A model generated the notes under the pieces. The model did not search any database and was not told the DNA's origin. It worked only from the letters and a program-made list of their open reading frames with translations. DNA of 64,000 nucleotides from Extibacter muris. GTDB lineage: Bacteria > Bacillota > Clostridia > Lachnospirales > Lachnospiraceae. The position numbers were made by a program, and so were the translations under genes. Shown here in pieces: positions 9,772 through 19,216 of the stretch. The DNA lies in assembly GCF_004345005.1 (NCBI RefSeq), contig NZ_SMMX01000002.1, positions 124,001 through 188,000 on the forward strand, in the 5' to 3' direction. Numbering within the stretch: the stretch's first letter is position 1; each line of letters starts with the position of its first letter.

Positions 9772-10854
9772 GTGAGCAGAGTGTATAATTTTTCAGCAGG
9801 ACCGGCTGTATTGCCGGAGGAAGTGTTAACGGAAGCGGCGGCAGAAATGCTTGACTACAACGGGAACGGCATGTCCGTGATGGAAATGAGCCACCGTTCA
9901 AAAGCGTTCCAGGAGATTATAGGCTCGGCAGAGGCAGATCTTAGAGAGCTGCTGGGCATTCCTGGCAATTATAAAGTATTGTTCCTGCAGGGAGGAGCGT
10001 CCCAGCAGTTTGCGATGATTCCGATGAACCTGATGAAGAACCGGGTCGCAGACTATATCGTCACAGGGCAGTGGTCTAAAAAGGCTTATGCTGAAGCGGC
10101 AAAATACGGGACAGCTAATAAAATCGCTTCTTCCGAAGATAAGACATATTCTTATATTCCGGACTGTACAGACCTGCCTGTGTCAGATGACGCAGACTAT
10201 GTATATATCTGTGAGAACAATACGATTTACGGAACAAAATTCAAACAGCTCCCGGACACGAAGGGAAAGACGCTCGTGGCTGACGTGTCATCCTGCTTTC
10301 TGTCTGAACCCGTGGATGTGACCAAGTACGGTGTCATATATGGCGGCGTGCAGAAGAATGTGGGACCGGCCGGAGTTGTCATCGTCATTATAAGAGAAGA
10401 TCTCATAACAGACGACGTACTGCCGGGAACACCGACCATGCTCCAGTATAAGACACATGCGGATGCAGGTTCCCTCTACAATACGCCCCCGGCTTATGGC
10501 ATATACATATGCGGCAAGGTGTTCCGCTGGCTGAAGCGGCAGGGAGGCCTCGCCGCCATGAAGAAGCGCAATGAGAAGAAGGCGAAGATACTATACGATT
10601 ATCTGGACGCAAGCAGGATGTTCAGCGGAACGGTAGAAGCAAAGGACAGGTCTCTGATGAATGTCCCGTTTATAACGGGCATCCCAGAGCTGGACGCCAA
10701 ATTCGTGGAAGAGGCTAAGGCCGCCGGATTTGAGAACCTGAAAGGGCACCGCAGCGTGGGCGGCATGCGCGCCAGCATCTACAATGCCATGCCAGAAGAA
10801 GGCGTGGAAGCTCTTGTTGCGTTTATGAAAAAGTTTGAAGAGGAGAATTTGTAA
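9772..10854 (+). CDS. serC: Phosphoserine aminotransferase
   Basis: PLP enzyme converting 3-phosphohydroxypyruvate and glutamate to phosphoserine. Starting at GTG 9772 gives 360 residues beginning with the family-typical YNFSAGPAVLPE. GGAGG lies eight bases upstream, whereas the longer reading from GTG 9757 would begin inside that site. The PLP-lysine segment GGVQKNVGPAG is near residue 190. serA follows after two bases, an unambiguous serine-synthesis pair. Confidence 0.95.
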   Translation: MSRVYNFSAGPAVLPEEVLTEAAAEMLDYNGNGMSVMEMSHRSKAFQEIIGSAEADLRELLGIPGNYKVLFLQGGASQQFAMIPMNLMKNRVADYIVTGQWSKKAYAEAAKYGTANKIASSEDKTYSYIPDCTDLPVSDDADYVYICENNTIYGTKFKQLPDTKGKTLVADVSSCFLSEPVDVTKYGVIYGGVQKNVGPAGVVIVIIREDLITDDVLPGTPTMLQYKTHADAGSLYNTPPAYGIYICGKVFRWLKRQGGLAAMKKRNEKKAKILYDYLDASRMFSGTVEAKDRSLMNVPFITGIPELDAKFVEEAKAAGFENLKGHRSVGGMRASIYNAMPEEGVEALVAFMKKFEEENL

Positions 10855-10856
10855 TC

Positions 10857-12020
10857 ATGTATAAATATCATTGCTTAAATCCAATCTCCGGCGTAGGGTT
10901 GGAACAGTTTACAGAAGACTACGTCCCGGTAAGTGATGCAAAAGCTGCAGATGCGGTGCTCGTCAGAAGCACATCCATGCATGAGATGGAACTCGGCCCT
11001 GACCTTAAGGCAATCGGAAGGGCCGGGGCAGGCGTGAACAATATACCGCTTGAGCGCTGCTCTGAGAACGGTGTCGTAGTATTCAATACGCCTGGGGCTA
11101 ACGCCAACGGCGTAAAAGAGCTTGTGATTGCGGGCATGCTCCTTGCATCCCGGGATATCATCGGCGGAATCAACTGGGTGCAGGAAAATGAGGAGGACGG
11201 CAATATAGCCAAAGACGCCGAGAAGGCCAAGAAAGCCTTCGCCGGCTGTGAACTGGACGGCAAGAAGCTGGGTGTCATCGGCCTTGGAGCCATCGGCGTG
11301 CTCGTGGCAAATGCCGCCACGCATCTCGGAATGGAAGTATACGGGTATGACCCATACGTGTCCGTGGACTCGGCATGGAGGCTTTCCAGAAGCATCCGGC
11401 ATGCAAAGACCGTGGATGAGATATACAAGGATTGCGACTATATCACGATTCATGTACCTGCCCTCGACAGTACCAAAGGGATGATTGATGCCGATGCGCT
11501 CAACCTCATGAAGAAAGGGATTGTCGTGCTGAACTTTGCGAGGGATGTGCTCGTAGATGAGGAAGCTATGATCGATGCCCTGCTGTCAGGCCATGTGAAG
11601 CACTATGTCACAGACTTTCCGACGCCGGCTATGGCCGGAGTGAAGGGCGCGATCGTCATACCACATCTCGGAGCGTCCACGGAAGAGTCGGAAGATAACT
11701 GTGCCAAGATGGCCGTGAAACAGATCCGGAATTATTTGGAACACGGGAACATAACGAATGCCGTGAACTTCCCGGATTGCGACATGGGATATAAAGGTGA
11801 CAATGCCAGGATCGTTCTGCTTCACCATAACATCCCGAACATGCTCGGCCAGTTTACAAGAGTGCTGGCGGAAGAAAACCTTAATATCGCGGACCTGGCC
11901 AATAAAAGCAAAGGCGAATTCGCTTACACGATGATTGATATCGATTCAGAGGTACCGGAAGGCGTGACAGACGAACTGCTGAAAATCGAAGGGGTAAGGC
12001 GTGTAAGAATCATTGAATAA
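10857..12020 (+). CDS. serA: D-3-phosphoglycerate dehydrogenase
   Basis: NAD-dependent oxidation of 3-phosphoglycerate, the first step of serine synthesis. The 387 residues hold an N-terminal substrate domain (GRAGAGVNNIPL), the Rossmann motif GLGAIGVLVAN near residue 142, and a C-terminal ACT domain (about residues 317-387, LHHNIPNMLGQFTRVL) for likely serine feedback control. This is the short PGDH type without the intervening domain. Its ribosome-binding site lies in the last codons of serC, so translation is probably coupled. Confidence 0.94.
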   Translation: MYKYHCLNPISGVGLEQFTEDYVPVSDAKAADAVLVRSTSMHEMELGPDLKAIGRAGAGVNNIPLERCSENGVVVFNTPGANANGVKELVIAGMLLASRDIIGGINWVQENEEDGNIAKDAEKAKKAFAGCELDGKKLGVIGLGAIGVLVANAATHLGMEVYGYDPYVSVDSAWRLSRSIRHAKTVDEIYKDCDYITIHVPALDSTKGMIDADALNLMKKGIVVLNFARDVLVDEEAMIDALLSGHVKHYVTDFPTPAMAGVKGAIVIPHLGASTEESEDNCAKMAVKQIRNYLEHGNITNAVNFPDCDMGYKGDNARIVLLHHNIPNMLGQFTRVLAEENLNIADLANKSKGEFAYTMIDIDSEVPEGVTDELLKIEGVRRVRIIE

Positions 12021-12088
12021 TAGCCGGAAAGGCTGTATACTAAAAAAGAACAGGGGAGAAGGCTGATCATTACAGGGGAGAAAAACGA

Positions 12089-12550
12089 ATGAAAAGAAGA
12101 GTACGCATGAGAAAGAGAACAAATATAAGACATGAAGGAAGGGCCGGGATCTGTTTCAGGATCCTTGCTCTTTTTGTAGTCTGCCTCATGCCGTTCCTTT
12201 TATTCCGGACAGCGGCTGCGGCAGAACAGGAAGAGCAGATTGTCATCATGGCCACATCCGGCGAGATACTACAAGGAGAAGAGCTTCCCCAGGCCGGAGT
12301 CCGGATATATGGGGATGGCGATGGCCGGGCGGTCCTGGACAGGAAGTCCGGCTATACGGTCAGAGACCTGCTGGATGACTTGAACGGCAAAAAAGGCTAT
12401 ACCCTCAGATGTGAGGCGGACGCTTCAGCAGAAGGCGACTATCCGGTACAGGTAATATTGGACGAGGGGTACCAGCTTGTTACGGTGTCCGAGCTTGCCG
12501 GGGCGAAAGGGAACACGCTGCATAATGGCGGGGTGTATACGGATTTCTGA
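12089..12550 (+). CDS. Small secreted or membrane-anchored protein of unknown function
   Basis: The 153-residue product starts with an Arg/Lys-rich stretch, one hydrophobic segment (about residues 24-42) ending in an AAAA signal-peptidase-like site, and a roughly 110-residue hydrophilic extracellular part. The C-terminal YPVQVILDEGYQ stretch vaguely recalls beta-sandwich repeats of surface proteins, but I do not recognise a family. GGGGAG is ten bases before the ATG. It lies about 70 bases after serA with no clear terminator between. Confidence 0.6.
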   Translation: MKRRVRMRKRTNIRHEGRAGICFRILALFVVCLMPFLLFRTAAAAEQEEQIVIMATSGEILQGEELPQAGVRIYGDGDGRAVLDRKSGYTVRDLLDDLNGKKGYTLRCEADASAEGDYPVQVILDEGYQLVTVSELAGAKGNTLHNGGVYTDF

Positions 12551-12690
12551 CATTGTTAATAAATGCACAAAAACAACCTGCATAAATATACAAAGTTTGT
12601 TAAAAATATATCTTTACAATACTTCCTGCAAGTGTTAATCTTTTAACGGAAAGAAAAATAAGAGATTGATATAAAAGGAAGTGAGATTCG

Positions 12691-12768
12691 ATGAAGAATT
12701 TAGTTTCTGCTTTAAAGAAATACTTTACAGAGAAGACTGCTCTTACGACATACATGGAGAAGCACTGA
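12691..12768 (+). CDS. Candidate 25-residue basic amphipathic peptide
   Basis: A short reading frame encodes MKNLVSALKKYFTEK followed by TALTTYMEKH. It is preceded by AAAAGGAAGTGA at good spacing and followed 22 bases later by a strong terminator, so it looks like a self-contained transcription unit. An AT-rich stretch upstream has a possible promoter (TTTACA near 12612, 17 bases, TAATCT near 12635). The N-terminal half could form an amphipathic helix. I do not recognise the peptide; it could be a signalling or membrane-active peptide, a leader, or a chance frame. Confidence 0.45.
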   Translation: MKNLVSALKKYFTEKTALTTYMEKH

Positions 12769-12789
12769 TTATAAAGTATTGAGAGGAAA

Positions 12790-12828
12790 AAAGAAGCCGG
12801 ACCCGAGAGGGGTCAGGCTTCTTTTTTG
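12790..12828. terminator. Bidirectional intrinsic terminator
   Basis: AGAAGCC-GACCC and GGGTC-GGCTTCT arms pair with one mismatch around a short loop and are followed by T6 on the plus strand; A-rich sequence on the other side lets it also serve prs on the minus strand. Confidence 0.85.
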
Positions 12829-12849
12829 CTGAAGGGATTCCCGTATCCC

Positions 12850-14025
12850 CTACTTTTTAGAGTTGTGTCTTTCAAGCAATGCATGAATCTTGTCTGTCGG
12901 ATTTAAAACAGACCCGATTGTAATGTCATGGTTCAGAGAGTCTATGATCAGCGCGATGAACTTGCTTAAGTCAGCGACGACAAAGTACGGCTTTTCGTAG
13001 GCAGCCGGCGGAAGGTACGTAAGATTCGTCGTGATGACCCTGTCGATATATCCATTTTCATAATAGTCGTCAAACTTGTCAAAACCTTCCGTGAACAGAC
13101 CGAACGTAGTACATACGAATACCCGTCCCGCGCCTCGTTCCTTCAGCTGCTTCGCCACGTCCAGCATACTCTCCCCGGAAGAAATCATATCATCCACGAT
13201 GATTACATTTTTCCCTTTGATGTCATCACCGAGGAACTCGTGGGCCACGATAGGATTCTTGCCGCCTACCACGGTGGAATAATCACGGCGCTTGTAGAAC
13301 ATGCCCATGTTTACCCCGAGTACGTTGGAGAAATATACCGCCCGGTGCATAGCACCTTCGTCGGGGCTTACTACCATCAGATGGTCTTTGTCCACCGAAA
13401 GGTCCGGTTCGGCCCGAAGCAGCGCCTTCATGAATTGATAGGGCGGGTTGAAGTTATCAAAGCCCTGGAGCGGAATCGCATTCTGGACGCGCGGGTCATG
13501 GGCATCAAAGGTGATGATATCGCTAACGCCCATCTCCATAAGCTCCTCCAGCGCAAGGGCGCAGTCAAGAGATTCCCTCTTCGTCCTTTTGTGCTGCCTG
13601 CTCTCATACAAGAATGGCATGATAACATTGATGCGGTGCGCTTTGCCGGTGGCGGCAGAGATGATTCGTTTCAGATCCTGGTAGTGGTCATCCGGGGACA
13701 TATGGTTCAGGTGGCCGTTCACCGTGTAAGTGAGGCTGTAATTGCATACATCTACCATAAGGAACAGATCTTTGCCTCGTATGGATTCTCCGATAATTCC
13801 TTTCGCTTCGCCTGTGCCGAAACGCGGACATTTACATTCAATCAGATAATTTTCAAGCTGGTAGCTGGAAAAGAGGGGGGAATCGAGCGATTCTCTCAAG
13901 GTATCCTGGCGGAACCGTACGATGTAATCATTTACTTTCTGCCCAAGCTCCCTGCAGCTCTCCAGAGCCGCGATTTTAAGTGGCGCTACCGGAAGGGCTT
14001 CTTCCATAAGTTTAATATTTGGCAT
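12850..14025 (-). CDS. prs: Ribose-phosphate pyrophosphokinase, long form
   Basis: Makes PRPP from ribose-5-phosphate and ATP for nucleotide, His and Trp synthesis. From ATG 14025 (AGGAGA six bases upstream) the protein has 391 residues, about 75 more than the usual 310-320. The PRPP loop VIIVDDMISSGESMLDVA (about residue 275) and the FDAHDPRVQNA segment (about residue 190) are intact. The extra length lies mainly in the first 100 residues. An upstream start at 14091 is possible but lacks a ribosome-binding site. The divergent long sequence makes the family call solid but the kinetic class unknown. Confidence 0.85.
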   Translation of the reverse strand: MPNIKLMEEALPVAPLKIAALESCRELGQKVNDYIVRFRQDTLRESLDSPLFSSYQLENYLIECKCPRFGTGEAKGIIGESIRGKDLFLMVDVCNYSLTYTVNGHLNHMSPDDHYQDLKRIISAATGKAHRINVIMPFLYESRQHKRTKRESLDCALALEELMEMGVSDIITFDAHDPRVQNAIPLQGFDNFNPPYQFMKALLRAEPDLSVDKDHLMVVSPDEGAMHRAVYFSNVLGVNMGMFYKRRDYSTVVGGKNPIVAHEFLGDDIKGKNVIIVDDMISSGESMLDVAKQLKERGAGRVFVCTTFGLFTEGFDKFDDYYENGYIDRVITTNLTYLPPAAYEKPYFVVADLSKFIALIIDSLNHDITIGSVLNPTDKIHALLERHNSKK

Positions 14026-14220
14026 GATATTCTCCTGTATCTTAACAATATTTTGCACTTGCTGATTGCCAGCAGTCCAATATGTATACACATTCGTACA
14101 ACTTATTTATATCACCTTTTCCATGAGATGGTCAACACCCTTTTGCCTTCGGGTAGACTAATTTCAGAAGGTGGGGTATAATAATAAGGCTAAGATAAAA
14201 TAGAACTGAGGAGCTTATGT

Positions 14221-15564
14221 ATGAGACACGAACATGTCATTAAGGAAATCGTCCCGGGAAGCATCGCGCAGGAGATGGGAATCGAGCCCGGAGACAGGCT
14301 GCTGTCCATTAATGATACTATAATAGAAGATGTATTTGACTATCATTACTGTGTAAATGAAGAGAATCTCGTCGTATTGATAGAGAAGCCGGACGGGGAG
14401 GAGTGGGAGCTTGAGATTGAAAAAGATTATGATGAAGATCTCGGAATCGAATTCGAACAGGGTCTGATGGACGAGTACCGCTCCTGCCGCAATAAGTGTA
14501 TGTTCTGTTTCATCGACCAGATGCCGGCAGGAATGAGGGAGACGCTGTATTTTAAGGATGACGATTCCCGCCTGTCCTTCCTGCAGGGCAATTATATCAC
14601 GCTTACAAATATGAACGACCATGATATCGAGCGCATCATAACCTACCATCTGGAGCCGATCAATATATCCTTCCATACGACGAACCCGGAGCTTCGCTGC
14701 AAGATGCTGCACAACCGGTTCGCGGGAGATGCGCTTAGGAAAGTAGACAGGCTGTACGAGGGCGACATCACGATGAACGGCCAGATTGTGCTGTGCAAGG
14801 GCATCAACGACGGAGAAGAGCTGGAGCGGAGCATCCGCGACATGTCCCGCTACCTGCCGCACCTGCAGAGCGTGTCGGTAGTGCCGGTTGGGCTGACGAG
14901 ATACAGGGACGGCCTCTATCCTCTGGAACCGTTTACAAAAGAGGATGCCCGGGAAGTGCTTGAGACGATACATCGCTGGCAGGACAGGCTGTACGAAGAA
15001 TACGGGCTGCACTTCATACATGCCGGGGACGAATGGTATGTCCTGGCAGGGCAGGACATGCCGGAAGAGGAGCGGTATGACGGCTATCTTCAGCTTGAGA
15101 ACGGCGTCGGCATGCTGCGCCTTCTTGAAGATGAGTTTGAAGAGGCTTATGCGGAGCTTGAAGGTGATGGACAGGAGCGGGAAGTTTCTATCGCGACAGG
15201 TTATCTGGCGGAGCCGTACATCAGGAAGATGGCAGAGCGGCTTAAGGAGAAATATCCGGGCACGACGGTACGTGTATATCCGATACGGAATGATTACTTC
15301 GGGGAGCTCATCACGGTATCCGGCCTCATTACCGGACAGGATCTGATGAGCCAGCTAAAAGGGAAGGAGCTCGGCGGACGCCTTCTGCTTCCGTGCAATA
15401 TGTTCCGGAGCGAAGAAGAAGTATTTCTCGACGACGTGACGCTTGACGAGCTGAAAGAGACTTTACAAGTCCAGGCAGATATTGTAAAATCAAGCGGACG
15501 AGATTTTATAGAAGCAATCATAAGACAGGAATGGACTGAATATAGAGTAGGAGTAAAAATATGA
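14221..15564 (+). CDS. PDZ-domain radical-SAM-like protein (DUF512 family)
   Basis: A 447-residue cytoplasmic protein: an N-terminal PDZ-like domain (about residues 5-70, [12 protein letters not shown]), a radical-SAM-type cysteine cluster CRNKCMFCF (about residues 89-97), then the C-terminal DUF512 region. The family is widespread in Clostridia, typically beside der, as here; its substrate is unknown to me. The stop overlaps the der start (ATGA), so the two are translationally coupled. Its placement suggests a role near ribosome or envelope biogenesis, but this is inference. Confidence 0.88.
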   Translation: MRHEHVIKEIVPGSIAQEMGIEPGDRLLSINDTIIEDVFDYHYCVNEENLVVLIEKPDGEEWELEIEKDYDEDLGIEFEQGLMDEYRSCRNKCMFCFIDQMPAGMRETLYFKDDDSRLSFLQGNYITLTNMNDHDIERIITYHLEPINISFHTTNPELRCKMLHNRFAGDALRKVDRLYEGDITMNGQIVLCKGINDGEELERSIRDMSRYLPHLQSVSVVPVGLTRYRDGLYPLEPFTKEDAREVLETIHRWQDRLYEEYGLHFIHAGDEWYVLAGQDMPEEERYDGYLQLENGVGMLRLLEDEFEEAYAELEGDGQEREVSIATGYLAEPYIRKMAERLKEKYPGTTVRVYPIRNDYFGELITVSGLITGQDLMSQLKGKELGGRLLLPCNMFRSEEEVFLDDVTLDELKETLQVQADIVKSSGRDFIEAIIRQEWTEYRVGVKI

Positions 15565-16889
15565 GTAAACCAGTTGTAGCTATCGTGGGGAGGCCCAATG
15601 TAGGCAAGTCCACACTTTTTAATGTACTGGCGGGCGAGATGATATCAATAGTAAAGGACACTCCGGGAGTGACAAGAGACCGGATCTATGCGGAGGTCAG
15701 CTGGCTTGACAAAGAGTTTACGCTCATCGATACAGGGGGAATCGAGCCGGAGAGCAAGGATGTTATCCTGTCCCAGATGAGAGAACAGGCACAGATTGCG
15801 ATTGACACGGCAGATGTCATCGTTTTCATTACAGATGTGAGGCAGGGGCTTGTAGATTCCGATTCAAAAGTGGCGGATATGCTCCGCAGGTCCGGGAAGC
15901 CGGTAGTGCTCGTCGTAAATAAAGTCGATAGTTTTGACAAGTTCATGCCGGACGTGTATGAGTTTTACAACCTTGGAATCGGGGATCCGGTGCCGGTATC
16001 GGCGGCGTCCCGTCTCGGTATCGGGGATATGCTGGAGCGTGTGGTGGAATTCTTTCCGGAGCACAGCGCCGAAGAGGAAGAAGACGAACGCCCCAGGATC
16101 GCCATCGTGGGGAAACCGAACGTGGGCAAGTCTTCCATCGTGAACAAGCTGCTCGGAGAGCAGCGCGTCATCGTATCCGAAGTGGCTGGGACGACACGCG
16201 ATGCCATAGACACGGAGATCGTACATGACGGCAGGGAATACATTTTCATCGATACGGCGGGGCTCCGCAGGAAGAGCAAGATCAAAGAAGAGCTGGAGCG
16301 GTACAGTATTATCCGTACCGTCACTGCCGTGGAGCGTGCGGATGTCGTCCTTGTCGTCATCGACGCTGAAGAGGGCGTGACAGAGCAGGATGCCAAGATT
16401 GCAGGAATCGCCCATGAGCGCGGCAAAGGCGTCATTATCGTCGTGAACAAATGGGATGCCATCGAGAAAAATGACAAGACCATGCGTGAGCATGAACATC
16501 GTGTGAGGCAGGTGCTCTCTTTCATGCCTTATGCAGAAATCATGTATGTGTCAGCGGAGACGGGACAGCGTCTGAACAAGTTGTACGATCAGATTGACAT
16601 GGTCATCGAAAACCAGACGCTCCGTGTGGCGACCGGGGTGCTCAATGAGATCATGACGGAAGCAGTTGCAATGCAGCAGCCGCCTTCAGACAAAGGGAAG
16701 AGGCTGAAGCTTTATTACATTACGCAAGTATCGGTAAAGCCGCCGACCTTTGTCATCTTCGTCAATGACAAGGAGCTCATGCACTTTTCTTATACGAGGT
16801 ATCTGGAAAATAAAATACGCGAGGCTTTCGGATTCAAGGGGACTTCGCTGAAATTCTTTGTGCGGGAGAGAAAGGAAAAGGAACGGTAG
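15561..16889 (+). CDS. der: Ribosome-associated double GTPase Der (EngA)
   Basis: Essential GTPase for 50S subunit maturation. The 442-residue protein has two G domains: GRPNVGKST (residue 8), DTPGVTRDR and NKVD in the first; GKPNVGKSS (residue 183), DTAG and NKWD in the second; then a KH-like C-terminal domain ending near residue 435. All G motifs are intact. It overlaps the preceding gene by four bases and is followed after two bases by plsY, giving the common Clostridia order der-plsY-gpsA. Confidence 0.97.
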   Translation: MSKPVVAIVGRPNVGKSTLFNVLAGEMISIVKDTPGVTRDRIYAEVSWLDKEFTLIDTGGIEPESKDVILSQMREQAQIAIDTADVIVFITDVRQGLVDSDSKVADMLRRSGKPVVLVVNKVDSFDKFMPDVYEFYNLGIGDPVPVSAASRLGIGDMLERVVEFFPEHSAEEEEDERPRIAIVGKPNVGKSSIVNKLLGEQRVIVSEVAGTTRDAIDTEIVHDGREYIFIDTAGLRRKSKIKEELERYSIIRTVTAVERADVVLVVIDAEEGVTEQDAKIAGIAHERGKGVIIVVNKWDAIEKNDKTMREHEHRVRQVLSFMPYAEIMYVSAETGQRLNKLYDQIDMVIENQTLRVATGVLNEIMTEAVAMQQPPSDKGKRLKLYYITQVSVKPPTFVIFVNDKELMHFSYTRYLENKIREAFGFKGTSLKFFVRERKEKER

Positions 16890-16891
16890 TT

Positions 16892-17533
16892 ATGGAACGC
16901 TTGATATGTGTGATTATCGGATACGCATTTGGCTTGCTGCAGACAGGATATATCTATGGCAGACTCCACCATATAGACATCAGAAAGCAGGGGAGCGGCA
17001 ACGCGGGGACGACGAATGCCCTGCGCACGCTCGGATTTAAGGCCGGTGCCGTGACCTTCCTGGGAGACTGCTTTAAATGTGTGTTCGCTGTCGTAGTGGT
17101 ATATCTTATTTATAGGAAGACCCATGGGGACATGATACCGGTGCTGTCTATGTATGCCGGCATGGGAGCCGTGCTTGGCCATAATTATCCGTTTTATCTC
17201 GGATTCAAAGGCGGAAAGGGGATTGCGGCCACAGCCGGCCTGATTGTCAGTACGGTGAACATAACGATGGTACTTATCTGCATTGTCGTGTTCGTCGGAA
17301 TCGTGGCAGGCACCCGGTACGTTTCTCTCGGCTCTCTGGCTGTCGTGATCATATATCTGGCAGAGGTAGTCGTGTACGGGCAGATGGGGGGGTTCGGCGT
17401 GTCGGGCAGCCATCTGTGGGAGATGTATGCCATAGCGGCGCTGCTCGTGCTGTCTGCCTTCTTCAAGCACAGGGCGAACATAAAGAGGTTAATGAACGGG
17501 ACGGAAAATAAACTGAGTCTCGGCAGGAAATAA
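16892..17533 (+). CDS. plsY: Acyl-phosphate:glycerol-3-phosphate acyltransferase
   Basis: Integral membrane enzyme that transfers the acyl chain from acyl-phosphate to glycerol-3-phosphate, the first step of phospholipid synthesis. The 213 residues contain the three PlsY motifs: SGNAGTTNALRTLG (about residue 36), GHNYPFYLGFKGGKGIAA (about residue 104) and a third loop near residue 185, with about five membrane segments. AAAGGAACGG precedes the ATG. Product glycerol-3-phosphate chemistry ties it to gpsA 12 bases downstream. Confidence 0.94.
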   Translation: MERLICVIIGYAFGLLQTGYIYGRLHHIDIRKQGSGNAGTTNALRTLGFKAGAVTFLGDCFKCVFAVVVVYLIYRKTHGDMIPVLSMYAGMGAVLGHNYPFYLGFKGGKGIAATAGLIVSTVNITMVLICIVVFVGIVAGTRYVSLGSLAVVIIYLAEVVVYGQMGGFGVSGSHLWEMYAIAALLVLSAFFKHRANIKRLMNGTENKLSLGRK

Positions 17534-17545
17534 GGAGGATGTATT

Positions 17546-18562
17546 ATGGCAAAAGTGGGTATTATGGGAGCAGGCAGCTGGGGAACTGCATTGGCGCTTC
17601 TGCTGTACAAGAACGGACACGAGGTGGCCGTCTGGTCTATCAGCAAGGAAGAAGTGGAGATGCTCTCCACGAAGAGGGAGCACGCGAGCAAGCTCCCGGG
17701 AGTTAAGATTCCGGAAGACATGGAATTTACGACGGACATGGAAGCGGTCATCAAAGGAAAAGACTTTCTCGTGCTGGCGGTGCCGTCTCCATTTACGAGA
17801 AGCACGGCGCGCAGCATGAAGCCTTTTGTGGCGGATGGGCAGATTATCGTGGATGTGTCAAAAGGCATTGAAGAGACGACGCTTATGACCCTTTCGCAGC
17901 AGATTGAAGAAGAGATCCCGCAGGCGGACGTGGCAGTACTGTCCGGGCCGAGCCATGCGGAGGAAGTAGGCAGGGGGCTGCCCACGAGCGTGGTGATTGG
18001 GGCGAGGACGAAGGGAACGGCAGAATATCTCCAGAAGATGTTCATGAATGAAGTGTTCCGCGTATATACGAGCCCGGATATGCTCGGCATGGAACTTGGC
18101 GGTTCTCTTAAAAATGTCATCGCTCTGGCGGCGGGCATCGCAGACGGACTCGGCTATGGTGATAATACGAAAGCAGCGCTCATCACCCGGGGTATCGCAG
18201 AAATAGCAAGGCTTGGCGTGAAGATGGGCGGAGCGGTAGAAAGCTTTACCGGGCTGACCGGAATCGGAGACCTGATCGTCACCTGTGCCAGCCAGCACAG
18301 CCGTAACCGGAAGGCAGGCTATCTCATCGGCCAGGGCATGAGCATGCAGGCGGCGATGGACGAAGTAAAGATGGTCGTGGAAGGAGTGTATTCCACAAAA
18401 GCGGCAGTGAAGCTTGGGGAGAAGTATGATGTGGCACTGCCGATTATCGGGGAAGTGAACAAAGTGCTGTTTGAAAATAAGGACCCGAGGGAGGCGGTCA
18501 ACGAGCTCATGCTCAGAGACAGCAAGGCAGAACACAGTGCGCTGCCGTGGAAGGAAATGTGA
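17546..18562 (+). CDS. gpsA: Glycerol-3-phosphate dehydrogenase [NAD(P)+]
   Basis: Reduces dihydroxyacetone phosphate to glycerol-3-phosphate for lipid synthesis. 338 residues with the Rossmann motif GAGSWGTALA (residues 8-17), the LSGPSHAEEV segment (about residue 133), and the conserved Lys of SLKNVIALAAG (about residue 191). AAGGAGG is well placed before the ATG. Its last codons overlap the edge of the large palindromic intergenic element that follows. Confidence 0.96.
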   Translation: MAKVGIMGAGSWGTALALLLYKNGHEVAVWSISKEEVEMLSTKREHASKLPGVKIPEDMEFTTDMEAVIKGKDFLVLAVPSPFTRSTARSMKPFVADGQIIVDVSKGIEETTLMTLSQQIEEEIPQADVAVLSGPSHAEEVGRGLPTSVVIGARTKGTAEYLQKMFMNEVFRVYTSPDMLGMELGGSLKNVIALAAGIADGLGYGDNTKAALITRGIAEIARLGVKMGGAVESFTGLTGIGDLIVTCASQHSRNRKAGYLIGQGMSMQAAMDEVKMVVEGVYSTKAAVKLGEKYDVALPIIGEVNKVLFENKDPREAVNELMLRDSKAEHSALPWKEM

Positions 18563-19216
18563 GTTTAGTAAGCCAGACCGCCGATGGAGAGGTATGGGGC
18601 ATCTGCCCTATACCTCCCCATCGGCTATCTACTTTACTGGCACGGGCGGGGGGGGGGCTGTGTGCCACTACTGGCTGATGGAAGTACTTTGATTGTGTCA
18701 GCATAGTGATAAAAGGCTAAGTAAGTTGGAAACCTTTGTGGAAGTAATCATAATGAAGAAGAGCCGGAATCAGGTACGGGGATGTTATGTGATATAACAT
18801 CCCCTGCCTGATTCCGGCTCTTCTTGCAGCAACGGCGTGCACGCCTCGCTGCAAACGCTTGACGACGAGCATATATATCAGTCGCAGATTTATGCCGCAT
18901 ATATTAAGCCCGTTATATTGTTTCACTCATCTTACGCAGCCAGCGGCCATCCGCTGGCCAGTAACGCCACACAGCCGCCCTCGCCCTTGTTAAGTGAATT
19001 AGATGGCGGGCTGGGAGCCGGGTGGGAGATGCGCAGGTGCAAGCGTAAGAGGCGGAGAATCCGTCCCGGAATCCTTGGTTTGTGGGAGAGGAGCTGCTAT
19101 CAGCGACTCTGCCGCAAAGTTAGGAGGCCGTGGACTAGTCGCAGCCTCGGACGCATCGGAGCAGATGCCACCCGGCTCCCTGTCCGCCGCCTAATTTACT
19201 TAAACTCACATTTACA
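18555..19216. repeat. Composite palindromic intergenic element, locus 1
   Basis: The whole gap between convergent gpsA and the LysR gene is one element. Its outer ends both read AAATGTGAGTTTAA-GTAA inward and coincide with the two stop codons. Module A (18563-18690) has arms of the type GGGGAGGTATGGGGCA but has lost its centre, leaving a near-perfect 45-base palindrome (18580-18624). Module B (about 18911-19215) has arms of the type GGGAGCCGGGTGG around a 220-base core with GATGCGCAGGTG and CGGAGAATCC blocks. The modules are head to head. The same composite, reversed, occurs at 32875-33490. No protein-coding signal seen. Confidence 0.8.
18755..18825. repeat. 71-bp near-perfect hairpin inside locus 1
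   Basis: A 19-bp outer stem (18755-18774 with 18807-18825) and an 11-bp inner stem (GGGGATGTTAT with ATAACATCCCC) surround a five-base loop. A second hairpin (GGCGTGCACGCC core) follows at about 18825-18851. There is no U-tract. The corresponding hairpin is absent from the sister locus at 33 kb, so it is a separate insertion or local invention. Confidence 0.75.

Noticed and set aside
18555-19216. CRISPR array
   Set aside because: The repeats are large inverted modules, not short direct repeats with unique spacers; no cas genes are in the window.
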